Assembly (NCBI GenBank): GCA_963848355.1
Contig: CAWKDG010000002.1
Coordinates: 372,001 to 436,000, forward strand
Reading direction: 5' to 3'
Length of the DNA stretch: 64,000 nt
From: CAWKDG01 sp963848355
GTDB lineage: Bacteria; Actinomycetota; Acidimicrobiia; Acidimicrobiales; UBA8190
Part shown: in pieces, positions 1 to 8,051 of the stretch
How the letters are laid out: the number at the start of each line of letters is the position of its first letter
Position numbering within the stretch: the stretch's first letter is position 1
The notes under the pieces: generated by a model
Database searches by the model: none
The model's input: only the letters and a program-made list of their open reading frames with translations
Told to the model about the DNA's origin: nothing
Translations under genes and position numbers: made by a program

Positions 1-21
1 GTCACGACCGACACGGGACCC

Positions 22-990
22 TCACCTCTCCACCGGAGCCAGCCGGTCACCTGTTCGGGAGGCGGGAGTCCGGTCATCAACGTCGGCGGCGTCGTGCACG
101 TGGAACTCGACGCTGTCGCGGGTGAGCTCCATGAAGGCGTCCTCGAGGGACGCCATCTGGGGCGAAAGTTCGTGCAGGGTGACGCCGACCGACGCCGCCA
201 GCTCGCCGATCTCGGCCGCGCACATACCGGTGACGCACATCGCACCGTCGTCGTCGGCGACGTGGGCCCCGGCGTCGGCCAGGGCATCGGTCAACTCGAC
301 CACCTTCGCCGTGCGGACGCGGACGAACTGCCGCGAGTTGCAGGCAATGAATTCGGCCACCGGCATCTCGGCGATGAGCCGGCCCCGGCCGATGACGACG
401 AGACGGTCGGCGGTGAGGGCCATCTCGCTCATGAGGTGGCTGGAGACGAACACGGTCCGGCCTTCGGCCGCCAGTCCCCGCAGAAGATGACGCACCCAGC
501 GGATGCCTTCGGGGTCGAGGCCGTTCACCGGTTCGTCGAAGAGGAGAACCCCGGGATCGCCGAGCAGGGCGCCGGCGATACCCAGGCGCTGGCCCATCCC
601 CAGGGAGAATTTTCCCGCTCTCTTGTGGGCGACGGCCGACAGACCGACCTGGTCGAGAACGGCGGTGACCCGCGAGCGGGGAATGCCGTTCGTCTGCGCC
701 AAGGCCCAGAGGTGGTCGAAGGCGCTACGGCCGGGATGGATGGCCCGGGCCTCGAGAAGGGCCCCGACCTCCCGCAGTGGCCAGGGCAGGTCCCGGTAGA
801 CGCGCCCGTTCACAGTGACCTGACCGGCGTCGGGACGGTCGAGGCCCATGATCATGCGCATGGTGGTGGACTTCCCCGACCCGTTGGGCCCCAGGAATCC
901 GGTGACCAGGCCGGGCCGGACGTCGAAGGAGAGGTCGCTGACCGCGGTGGTGTCGCCGTAGTGCTTGGTCAGACCCCTCGCCTCGATCAA
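22..990 (-). CDS. ABC-2 type transporter ATP-binding protein
   Basis: ATPase subunit of an ABC exporter of the DrrA/CcmA type; it would energise a membrane permease, probably encoded just beyond the left edge. With the TTG start chosen here (322 aa), Walker A GPNGSGKST is at about 34-42, the signature is a variant FSLGMGQ at about 128-134, and Walker B VLLFDEP is at about 148-154. The C-terminal ~90 residues are the usual accessory domain. The frame is open up to position 1152, but those extra residues are not family-like, and AGAGGAG lies 8 nt before the TTG that begins LIEARGLTKHYG, the normal family N-terminus. A gap of 171 nt separates it from the upstream acyl-CoA synthetase gene, so it may be a separate unit. 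Substrate unknown. Confidence 0.85.
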   Translation of the reverse strand: MIEARGLTKHYGDTTAVSDLSFDVRPGLVTGFLGPNGSGKSTTMRMIMGLDRPDAGQVTVNGRVYRDLPWPLREVGALLEARAIHPGRSAFDHLWALAQTNGIPRSRVTAVLDQVGLSAVAHKRAGKFSLGMGQRLGIAGALLGDPGVLLFDEPVNGLDPEGIRWVRHLLRGLAAEGRTVFVSSHLMSEMALTADRLVVIGRGRLIAEMPVAEFIACNSRQFVRVRTAKVVELTDALADAGAHVADDDGAMCVTGMCAAEIGELAASVGVTLHELSPQMASLEDAFMELTRDSVEFHVHDAADVDDRTPASRTGDRLAPVER

Positions 991-1161
991 TTGCCAGTCT
1001 CCTCTGGGCCGGGCGACGGAGACTGGGCGGAGGGGGACGTCACTCGGTCGACGCACCCGGGCTGCCATCGCTCGCGACCCTGGGCGAGGGCCGACGACAC
1101 TTTCTACCAATCCCCGGCGCCCGGGGGGTCGCGGGCGACGGAAAGCGCCCACCAGGTGGGG

Positions 1162-2835
1162 TCAATCGGTGTCCCCGTGGCCGCCTTCGCCGGCCAGGAA
1201 TCGGTCGCGGAGGACGAATTTCCGGATCTTTCCCGACGCCGTAAGGGGGAAGGACTCGACGAAGACCCAGCGCCGGGGCACCTTGAAGGCGGCCAGGCGT
1301 CGGCGCAGGAACCCCTCCAGCACCACGCCGTCGGCGACGGCGCCGGGAACGAGGCGCACGAAGGCGACGGGGGCCTCGCCCCAGCGCCGGTCCGGTACCC
1401 CGACCACGGCGGCCTGGGCCACGTCGGGGTGGGCCGACAGGGCGTTCTCGATCTCGACGGGAAAGAGGTTCTCACCCCCGCTCACGATCATCTCCTTGCG
1501 GCGGCCCACCATCCGCAGGAAGCCGCCCTCGTCCATCGTCACCAGATCGCCGGTGCGCAACCACCCGTCGGGCGAGAGGGCCTCGGCCGTCTCGGCCGGC
1601 AGGTCGTGGTAGCCGGCCATGACGTTCGGCCCCCGCACCTCGAGCTCGCCCACGTCCCCGATGGGCAGGACGTCGTCCGTCCCCGGATCGACGATGCGGG
1701 TCTCGACGGCCGGGAGGGGCCGACCGAGGGTCACGGCCTTCTCTTCGTCGGAGTCGTCGAGCTCGGTCTGCGAGATGAATCCTGACGCCTCGGTCTGCCC
1801 GAAGACGACGGTGAACTGGACGCCGAGGGCGTTCTCGATATGGCGGATCAGCTCCGTGGGGACCACCGAACCGCCCCCGCTCACGGCGCGCAACGACGTC
1901 AGGTCGCGCCGGACCCCGTCGGGATGTTCGATCATGGACAGGAGCATGGTGGGTACCCCGCACGTCAAGGTGGCCCTCTCCGACTCGATCAGCTCGAGCA
2001 CGAGGCCCGGGTCGAAGGACTCGAGCAGAACGGCAGTGGCCTGCTGCTGGCAGATCTGGAACGACACCACCTGCCCACCGACATGGTGCAGCGGCATGGT
2101 GTGCACGTAGACGTCGCCGGTGCGCATGCCGAAACGGACGGCGCCGAACCGTGCCGCATTGGTCATCCCCCGGTGGGTGAGCAGAGCACCCTTGGGGGCG
2201 CCGGTGGTCCCCGACGTGTAGATGAGCTGGGCCACGTCGTCGGGGTGCGGGGCGCGGCCGGGCGGGGCCGCCGGGCCGGTGGCGCCATCGTCGGCACCCG
2301 GAGCACAGAAGGACTCCCACCCCTCGGCCGTGAGCGGCACCACGGCGCGCAGGGCGGGCAGATCGGACCCGATGGAGGCGAGGGTGGCGGTGAGATCCTG
2401 ACCCCGGAACTCGGGGACGAGGAAGAGCCCGGAGGCGCCCGACTGCCGCAGGATGTGGCCCACCTCCGCGGCCCGCAGGACCGGGTTCACGGGGACGAGA
2501 ACCACGGCCGCCATGGCCGCCGCATAGGTGAGGACGAGCGATTCGGGAAGGCTCGGCGCCCACACGGCCACCCGTTCTCCGGGGGCGAAGCGCGCCGCCA
2601 GCGCCGCCGCCGCGTCGGTCGCCGCCGCCTCCAGCTCGGCGTAGGTCCACCGCCGGCGGCGCGCCGGGTCGGGCGCGCCCTGGACGAGGGCCGTCACCTC
2701 GGGCGCCACCGACGCGGCATGGCGCAGGATCCCGGCCACCGTGGTGTCGAGCACGGCGCCGGCCCCGGGATCGCCGGGGAGGTCGGCCGGCCGGTACGAC
2801 AGCCGCAGGGGGTCTCGGGCGGACGGCGCGGTCAC
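1162..2835 (-). CDS. AMP-dependent acyl-CoA synthetase/ligase
   Basis: ANL-superfamily ligase (557 aa) that activates a carboxylic acid as acyl-AMP and transfers it to CoA. Visible motifs: the P-loop YTSGTTGAPKGA, the A5 motif FGQTEASG, the hinge region GWLRTGD, and the C-terminal GKIRKF with the catalytic Lys near the end. Its GTG start shares GTGA with the stop of the upstream Rieske gene, so it is the fourth member of a translationally coupled operon. The substrate is probably a product of the ring-cleaving or side-chain oxidation steps encoded upstream (inference). The frame stays open into the Rieske gene region, but only the part from this GTG resembles the family. Confidence 0.92.
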   Translation of the reverse strand: MTAPSARDPLRLSYRPADLPGDPGAGAVLDTTVAGILRHAASVAPEVTALVQGAPDPARRRRWTYAELEAAATDAAAALAARFAPGERVAVWAPSLPESLVLTYAAAMAAVVLVPVNPVLRAAEVGHILRQSGASGLFLVPEFRGQDLTATLASIGSDLPALRAVVPLTAEGWESFCAPGADDGATGPAAPPGRAPHPDDVAQLIYTSGTTGAPKGALLTHRGMTNAARFGAVRFGMRTGDVYVHTMPLHHVGGQVVSFQICQQQATAVLLESFDPGLVLELIESERATLTCGVPTMLLSMIEHPDGVRRDLTSLRAVSGGGSVVPTELIRHIENALGVQFTVVFGQTEASGFISQTELDDSDEEKAVTLGRPLPAVETRIVDPGTDDVLPIGDVGELEVRGPNVMAGYHDLPAETAEALSPDGWLRTGDLVTMDEGGFLRMVGRRKEMIVSGGENLFPVEIENALSAHPDVAQAAVVGVPDRRWGEAPVAFVRLVPGAVADGVVLEGFLRRRLAAFKVPRRWVFVESFPLTASGKIRKFVLRDRFLAGEGGHGDTD

Positions 2836-4187
2836 GCCTCGAGGTAGGCGCCGAGGGTGCGGTGGAAGTGGCGGATGCGGTTCTCCTGGTAGTGGGCCAG
2901 GGTCACGTCGGGGACCGAGAGGGCCTGGAGCCCCTGCTGGACGCGCACCAGCGTGGCCGTGTCCTGGTTCAGGATGCGACCGAGGAACCCGAGCTCGGGG
3001 GCGTCGGCCCAGCTCTGGCCCTCGGACAGGTGTCGGGTGGGGGCCGGCGCCGGCCGCGGCCGGCCGGCGGGAAGGGGCTCGAGGAGCATGACGTCCATGA
3101 CCGAGCTCTCGTGGTCGGTGCCGTTCGGACGGAAGCGGTAGGTGAGTGGCGTCGTGTAACCGGCCCAGGGCACGAAGTTGGGGAAGACGAAGTATTCGAT
3201 GGCGTCGAGCGCCTCGCAGTCGGTCACCGCCGTGTGGTCTTGCCCGGTCTCCTCGTCCAGTCGGCGACGTGTGCGGGCGGCGAGGACGTGGCGGGCCGTG
3301 GCCCCGTCGGGGACCGTCCTGTCGGGATCGTCGGCCGTGAGGAACATGGCGTCGACGATGTCCTGCTCGGTGACCTCGTGGTCGACGTGCTCGCTGGCGA
3401 TACCGACCGGCGTGATCATGCGGTTGACGTGGCGGACACCGGGATAGACGTCGTACTCCGTCTGGGTGTCGCCCGAGGTGGTGAGGAGCTGGGGATGCAC
3501 GGCCACCGTGTGGTAGCTCTCGATGAAGGCTTCGAGCGCCACCTTCCAGTTGCAGGGCAGGACGCGGACGACGTGCGCCGTGAGATAACGGTCCTCCAGG
3601 GGCCACGGGGCGAAGTGCTCGGGCAGGATCTCGAGAAAAGAGTCGAGCGGCTCGGCGCCACCGTCCATGTTCACGAAGACGAAACCGCCCCAGGAGCCGA
3701 CGCGGGCTTCGGGGAGGCAGAAGGTGTCGGCCTCGACGTGGGGGAAGTCCCACGGGCACGGCATCCCGGCGAAGCTTCCGTCGAGATTCCAGGTGAAGCC
3801 GTGGAAGGGGCAACGCAATTGGGTGACGGAACCGGGCTGGGTGCGCAGACGGGTCCCCCGGTGGAGGCAGCTGTTGTGGAAGGCGCGGATCCGGTCCGGC
3901 GCGCTGCGGACGATGATGAGCGAGAAACCGGCGACGTCGTAGACGATCGAATCGCCCACTGCAGGGATCTGTTCCTGGCGGCAGGCCATCTGCCACAGGC
4001 GCGACCAGACCTTCTCGACCTCGAGATCGTGGACGGCGCGGCTCGTGTAGCGCGCCCGGGGGACGCCGCCGGTTCCGAGATCGTCGTTGGCCGTCGCCCG
4101 TAAGGGGCCGGGGACGGGGCGTGTCTCGGCGTCGAGCAACTCCTGGACGATGCGGGCGCCGTGGGGCAGGTCACCTCGGTCCGTCAT
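2832..4187 (-). CDS. Rieske [2Fe-2S] ring-hydroxylating oxygenase alpha subunit
   Basis: Catalytic subunit of a Rieske non-heme iron oxygenase (451 aa). The Rieske cluster ligands are CLHRG and CPFHGF (C-x-H ... C-x2-H) in the first third. The mononuclear iron site is in ESYHTVAVH (H-x4-H), with a probable third ligand Asp in LNQDTATLV near the C-terminus. The start is the ATG that overlaps the upstream FAD-dehydrogenase stop as ATGA. No ferredoxin or reductase partner is in the window. The position between a KstD-like dehydrogenase and an acyl-CoA ligase suggests hydroxylation of a polycyclic or aromatic acid substrate (inference). It is longer than typical KshA (about 380 aa), so 9alpha-steroid hydroxylase should not be assumed. 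Confidence 0.9.
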   Translation of the reverse strand: MTDRGDLPHGARIVQELLDAETRPVPGPLRATANDDLGTGGVPRARYTSRAVHDLEVEKVWSRLWQMACRQEQIPAVGDSIVYDVAGFSLIIVRSAPDRIRAFHNSCLHRGTRLRTQPGSVTQLRCPFHGFTWNLDGSFAGMPCPWDFPHVEADTFCLPEARVGSWGGFVFVNMDGGAEPLDSFLEILPEHFAPWPLEDRYLTAHVVRVLPCNWKVALEAFIESYHTVAVHPQLLTTSGDTQTEYDVYPGVRHVNRMITPVGIASEHVDHEVTEQDIVDAMFLTADDPDRTVPDGATARHVLAARTRRRLDEETGQDHTAVTDCEALDAIEYFVFPNFVPWAGYTTPLTYRFRPNGTDHESSVMDVMLLEPLPAGRPRPAPAPTRHLSEGQSWADAPELGFLGRILNQDTATLVRVQQGLQALSVPDVTLAHYQENRIRHFHRTLGAYLEA

Positions 4188-5728
4188 GGATCGCACGCAG
4201 CCGCTTCGCCGGCCCGGAAGCCGAAGACGAGGGCGGGACCGAGAGTCCCCCCGCCGGCCGGGGTGGCTGTCCCGAACGGGTTGGCGGCCACGTTGCCCGC
4301 CGCGTAGAGACCGGAGACGGCCGACGCGGCCGACGAGAGCACCCGACCCCGGTCGTCGGTGCGGGGCCCGCCCTTCGTGCCCATGCAGCCCAGGTGGACG
4401 GCGAGCGCATAGAAGGGGGCCTCGCTCAAGGGGGCCAACGTGGGGTGGGGTGCCCCCGGGTCACCGATCCAGAGGTCGTAGGGCAACGACCCCCGGCCGA
4501 ACTCGGGGTCCTCGCCGCGTGCGGCTCCCTCGTTGAAGGTGGACACCGTGGACCGCAGGGTCCGGGGCACCACGCCGATGGCGGCGGCCAGCGCGGCGAG
4601 GTCATCGGCGCGGCGCAGCCACGGGGGGTCGGCGTCGTGGGGACCGACCGGACCCACCGGGTACCGGCGCCGGCAGGTGCTGTCGAAGACGAGCCAACAG
4701 GCGGCCGGGGCCGACGGCTCGCCATCGGCGGCCAGAAGGCCGATGGCCCGGCCGACGTCGCCGTAGTTCTGGGCCTCGTTCACGAAGCGCCGACCGGTGG
4801 GGTCGACCATGATCGCCCCCGGGTAGGCGCGTTCGGAGTGCAGCGGCCGGTAGTAGGCCGCGCCGTCGAACTCCTCGCCGGGCACGTGGACGGCCGGCAT
4901 CCACCACCCCTCCGTCATGTTGCCCATGGCGGCCCCCACCGACAGCGCCATCCGCAGGCCGTCGCCGTCGCATGCCGGCGTGCCCATGGCCGCCACCGGT
5001 GATCCGACGAGGTACCTGGTGGCGAGGCGGGCGTCGTGCTGGAAGCCACCGCAGGCCAGGACCACCCTCCCGTCGATGACATCCCCGCCCACCTGAACTC
5101 CGATCACCCGATCCCCTTCCGTGGCCAGTCCCGTCACCCGCGACCGGGTGCGGACCTCGATGCCGGCGTCACGCACTCCGGCCAGGAGAGCACCGACGAG
5201 CGCCCGGCCCCGGACCGGGCCCCGGAACACGACACCATCATTGTGGGCGGATGCCGGTCCCGTCGTCGTGGGTTGGTCGGGGGCCCGGTGAACCAGGGCC
5301 TCGACGGCGGCAGGCAGGGTGAGGGTCCGCGGCCACAGTGACCGGCCGCCCGGCCGGGCACCGGGGATCTCCCCGTGGTAATCGGGCCAGTGCTCGAGCA
5401 TCTCCCAATGCAGGGGCGAGCGCCGGGCGATCTCCCGGGCCACACGCCCGGCGTCGGAGGCGAAGGCGACCATCAGACCGGCGTCCACCTCGCCCGTGGC
5501 CAACCCGCCGAGATAGCGGCACGCTTCGGAGACGCTGTCGTCGAGACCGGCCCCGCTCATGGCGTCGTTGGCCGGCACCCAGACCACTCCCCCCGACAGG
5601 GCCGTCGTCCCACCCACCGTCTCGTCGCGTTCGAGGACGACCACGTCCGATCCGCCGGCGTCGGTGCCGAGTGCGGCGGCCAGGCCCGCCGCCCCCGATC
5701 CGACCACGACCACCCGGTGCCGCGTCAC
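4184..5728 (-). CDS. FAD-dependent dehydrogenase, 3-ketosteroid Delta1-dehydrogenase / fumarate reductase family
   Basis: 514-aa flavoprotein. The N-terminal Rossmann motif is VVVVGSGAAGLAAAL. The family segment GGTTALSGGVVWVPAN follows, and the C-terminal FAD segment is GLYAAGNVAANPFG followed by GGGTLGPALVFG. This is the layout of KstD-type enzymes, which introduce a C1-C2 double bond into 3-ketosteroids. In the C-terminal block, where canonical KstD enzymes have Tyr followed by a Gly-rich segment, this protein reads TATPAGGG, so the usual catalytic Tyr seems absent and a different substrate or reaction is likely (recalled alignment, inference). The GTG start overlaps the upstream SDR stop as GTGA, which fits translational coupling. 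Open frame upstream of this GTG belongs to the SDR gene. Confidence 0.87.
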   Translation of the reverse strand: MTRHRVVVVGSGAAGLAAALGTDAGGSDVVVLERDETVGGTTALSGGVVWVPANDAMSGAGLDDSVSEACRYLGGLATGEVDAGLMVAFASDAGRVAREIARRSPLHWEMLEHWPDYHGEIPGARPGGRSLWPRTLTLPAAVEALVHRAPDQPTTTGPASAHNDGVVFRGPVRGRALVGALLAGVRDAGIEVRTRSRVTGLATEGDRVIGVQVGGDVIDGRVVLACGGFQHDARLATRYLVGSPVAAMGTPACDGDGLRMALSVGAAMGNMTEGWWMPAVHVPGEEFDGAAYYRPLHSERAYPGAIMVDPTGRRFVNEAQNYGDVGRAIGLLAADGEPSAPAACWLVFDSTCRRRYPVGPVGPHDADPPWLRRADDLAALAAAIGVVPRTLRSTVSTFNEGAARGEDPEFGRGSLPYDLWIGDPGAPHPTLAPLSEAPFYALAVHLGCMGTKGGPRTDDRGRVLSSAASAVSGLYAAGNVAANPFGTATPAGGGTLGPALVFGFRAGEAAACDP

Positions 5729-6477
5729 CGATCGGGTCGCTCGACCACGCTGTCGACCGGGTCGATGGGGCTCCACAGAGACACTCCCCCGTCGGCCGCC
5801 ACCACCTGGCCGGTGACCCACCCCAGCCCGAGCACCGAGACGATGGCGTCGGCGACTGCATCGGGGGTGCCCACCCCGCCCAGCGCGGTGCGCTCGGCCA
5901 CCCGGTCCCGGTATCCGGGGAGGAGGTCGGTCGAGGCGAACATCGGTGTATCGGTCGTCCCCGGAGCCACGGCGTTGACGCGGATGCCGAAGGGCCCGAG
6001 CTCGCGGGCGGCCACGCGGACGAGCTCGGCCACGCCCGCCTTGGACACCGCGTAGTGGGACATGGACCGGTCGGCCAGGAACCCCGAGATCGAGGTGACG
6101 GCCACCACCGATCCGCCGCGTCCGCCTTCGACCATCGTCCGGGCCACCTCACGCAGACAGAGGAAGGTCCCGCGCAGATTGGTGCCGACGACACGGTCCC
6201 ATTCGGTCACCTTCATGTCGAGCAGGGCGCTGAAGCCCCCGACGCCGGCGGCGAGGACGGCGACGGTCAAGCCGCCGAGGGCGTCATGGGCCCGGCGGAC
6301 GGCCGCGACCACGGCCGCCTCGTCGGTGATGTCACAGGTGAGCGACAGATCAGCGTCCGGCGCCGCCTGCCGGTCGAGGACGGCCACCGTCACCCCGGCG
6401 GCACGCAGCCGACGGGCGACGGCGAGCCCGATACCGCTCGCACCGCCGGTGACCACTGCCGCACCTTCGAGCTCCAT
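5725..6477 (-). CDS. SDR family oxidoreductase
   Basis: Classical short-chain dehydrogenase (250 aa) and first gene of the operon that continues with the KstD-like, Rieske and ligase genes. It shows the cofactor motif TGGASGIG, an active-site Ser in VTSISG, the catalytic YAVSK, and NAVAPG after it. It should oxidise or reduce an alcohol/ketone group with NAD(P)(H). An acidic residue follows the second strand (VLDRQ), suggesting NAD preference (family rule, inference). Only 60 bp separate its start from the stop of the upstream secreted-protein gene on the same strand, so the operon promoter is either in that short gap or farther upstream. Confidence 0.9.
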   Translation of the reverse strand: MELEGAAVVTGGASGIGLAVARRLRAAGVTVAVLDRQAAPDADLSLTCDITDEAAVVAAVRRAHDALGGLTVAVLAAGVGGFSALLDMKVTEWDRVVGTNLRGTFLCLREVARTMVEGGRGGSVVAVTSISGFLADRSMSHYAVSKAGVAELVRVAARELGPFGIRVNAVAPGTTDTPMFASTDLLPGYRDRVAERTALGGVGTPDAVADAIVSVLGLGWVTGQVVAADGGVSLWSPIDPVDSVVERPDR

Positions 6478-6537
6478 GACCGCTCCCCCGCCCCGAACGC
6501 GTCGAACGACCGGTCACGTAATGGCAGCGAGGGCTGT

Positions 6538-7905
6538 CTACTCCACCAGCGCGGGAGCCATCCCGACGATGGGTTTGACGAGCGGCTTGCCGCCTTCTGA
6601 TCCCTGGAACGGCGCGTCGAAGGAGAAGAGCCCGCCGTCGGAGGCCACCTCCCAGTAGCCGCCGGTGGCCGGGTCGGCGGCCATGGCCACGATGGGCTTG
6701 ACGAGAGGCTGACCACCCTCGGATCCCGAGAAGCCGGCGCCGCCGAAGGAGAAGATGCCGCCGTCGGACGCCACCTCCCAGTAGCCGCCCGAGTCGGGGT
6801 CGAAGGCCATGCCCACGACCGGCTTGGCCAGCGGCTTGCCACCCTCCGATCCGTCGAAGGGGGCGTTGAAGGCGAAGATGCCACCGTCGGAGGCCACCTC
6901 CCAGTAGCCGCCGGTGTCGGGATCGGCGGCGATGCCCACGATGGGCTTGACCAGGGGCTTGCCGCCCTCAGATCCAAAGAAGCCGGCGCCGCCGAAGGAG
7001 AAGATCCCACCGTCGGAGGCCACCTCCCAGTAGCCGCCCGAGTCGGGATCGAAGGCCATGCCCACGATGGGTTTAGCCAGCGGCTGGCCGCCCATCGATC
7101 CGTCGAAGGGGGCGTTGAAGGCAAAGATGCCACCGTCGGAGGCCACCTCCCAGTAGCCGCCGGTGTCGGGGTCGAAGGCCATGCCCACAATGGGCTTGGC
7201 CAGGGGCTTGCCGCCCATCGATCCGTAGAAGGGGGGGCCGAAGGAGAACAGACCTCCGTCGGACGCCACCTCCTGGTAGCCGGCCGGTTGCGGTGACGCT
7301 TGACCGGAATAGTCGAGCGCCGCACCCGAGAAGTTGCCGCTCGAGTCCACGACCAGCAGAGCGCAGGTGAGAAGGCCCGAGTTCTCCTGGATCTGCGTGG
7401 GCGGACAGGCCGCCGCCGGGTCGGGCGCGCTGAAGGGACTCGGAACGACAAAGGGCGCGTTCACGTCCCCGGAGGCGTTGGCGGTCGCCAGTTGGACGGC
7501 ATTGGCGTCGATTTCGTTCAAGCCCTGCGCCTCGTCGACGCTCAGCACGAGAGGACTCTCCTCACCCATGGCGACCTGTTCGTTGGGGATGAACCCCGAG
7601 CAGATCACGGTGATCGTCGAACCGGCGGTGACGTCGGCCACGGTGTCCTGGGCCCCGTTGAAGGTGCAGGGCTCGAGAGACTGCAAGGGCCGGCTGGCAT
7701 GGGAGCCGGGGCCGTGCACCTCCCGCGCCGTAAAGGCGCGGCCGGCCTGCACGAGGCTGTGCAGAGACACCGAGCCCGAGCCGTGGGGGGCCGACGAGGC
7801 CGACGCGCTGAGGGGAGCGGAGACGGCGGCGACGAGCAGACCGGCGCCGGCCACGATCGGAATCGAAACAAGAGCGCGTCGCAACGGAGCGGTTCTCCGG
7901 ATCAT
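6538..7905 (-). CDS. Secreted repeat protein: neocarzinostatin-like domain plus six WEVASDGG-type repeats
   Basis: 455-aa exported protein. The N-terminus (RRTAPLRRAL followed by a hydrophobic stretch and a SASA-type cleavage site) is a Sec signal peptide. Residues about 60-205 resemble the neocarzinostatin-like Ig fold, with paired cysteines. The rest is six near-identical repeats of 41-42 residues of the form YWEVASDGGxFxF...GGxPLxKPIVGMAxDPxTGG. Such repeats are common in secreted Acidimicrobiia proteins and probably form a beta-propeller-like structure; the molecular role is unknown. The start is the ATG preceded by GGGAGG at 5 nt; an earlier in-frame start would put residues ahead of the signal peptide. 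The repeats are also similar at DNA level, so copy number could change by recombination. Confidence 0.85.
   Translation of the reverse strand: MIRRTAPLRRALVSIPIVAGAGLLVAAVSAPLSASASSAPHGSGSVSLHSLVQAGRAFTAREVHGPGSHASRPLQSLEPCTFNGAQDTVADVTAGSTITVICSGFIPNEQVAMGEESPLVLSVDEAQGLNEIDANAVQLATANASGDVNAPFVVPSPFSAPDPAAACPPTQIQENSGLLTCALLVVDSSGNFSGAALDYSGQASPQPAGYQEVASDGGLFSFGPPFYGSMGGKPLAKPIVGMAFDPDTGGYWEVASDGGIFAFNAPFDGSMGGQPLAKPIVGMAFDPDSGGYWEVASDGGIFSFGGAGFFGSEGGKPLVKPIVGIAADPDTGGYWEVASDGGIFAFNAPFDGSEGGKPLAKPVVGMAFDPDSGGYWEVASDGGIFSFGGAGFSGSEGGQPLVKPIVAMAADPATGGYWEVASDGGLFSFDAPFQGSEGGKPLVKPIVGMAPALVE
6541..7278 (-). repeat. Six tandem 123-126 bp coding repeats
   Basis: In-frame tandem repeats inside the secreted-protein gene. 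Units alternate between an 'AFNAPFDGS' and an 'SFGGAGFxGS' version, so the array looks like duplicated dimers, and long DNA stretches are identical between units. Confidence 0.9.
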
Positions 7906-7993
7906 TTGAGCCTCCCGTCGGGCACCGATCGGACGGCGGCCCCCTGACACGACCACACGCTAGCCAAGGACCTCGCTCCGGGCGAGGGGCAAT

Positions 7994-8051
7994 TTCACGT
8001 CAAGGACGGCCGGTTCACGTCAAGGACGGCCGGTTCACGTCAAGGACGGCC
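7994..8051. repeat. Tandem 20-bp direct repeat, about 2.9 copies
   Basis: The unit CGGTTCACGTCAAGGACGGC occurs at 8011-8030 and 8031-8050, with a partial copy from 7994. It spans the stop codon of the efflux-pump gene and lies in the upstream region of the secreted-protein gene. On the minus strand each unit contains CTTGACG, which resembles a -35 element. Confidence 0.9.

Noticed and set aside
94..1785. Long plus-strand frame (563 codons) opposite the ABC and ligase genes
   Set aside because: Composition of an antisense shadow in high-GC DNA; no family motifs, while the minus strand has complete motif sets.
1162..3996. Continuous 944-codon frame covering the acyl-CoA synthetase and part of the Rieske gene region
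   Set aside because: Only the part below 2835 resembles a protein family; the upstream part is a GC-rich out-of-frame shadow of the Rieske gene.
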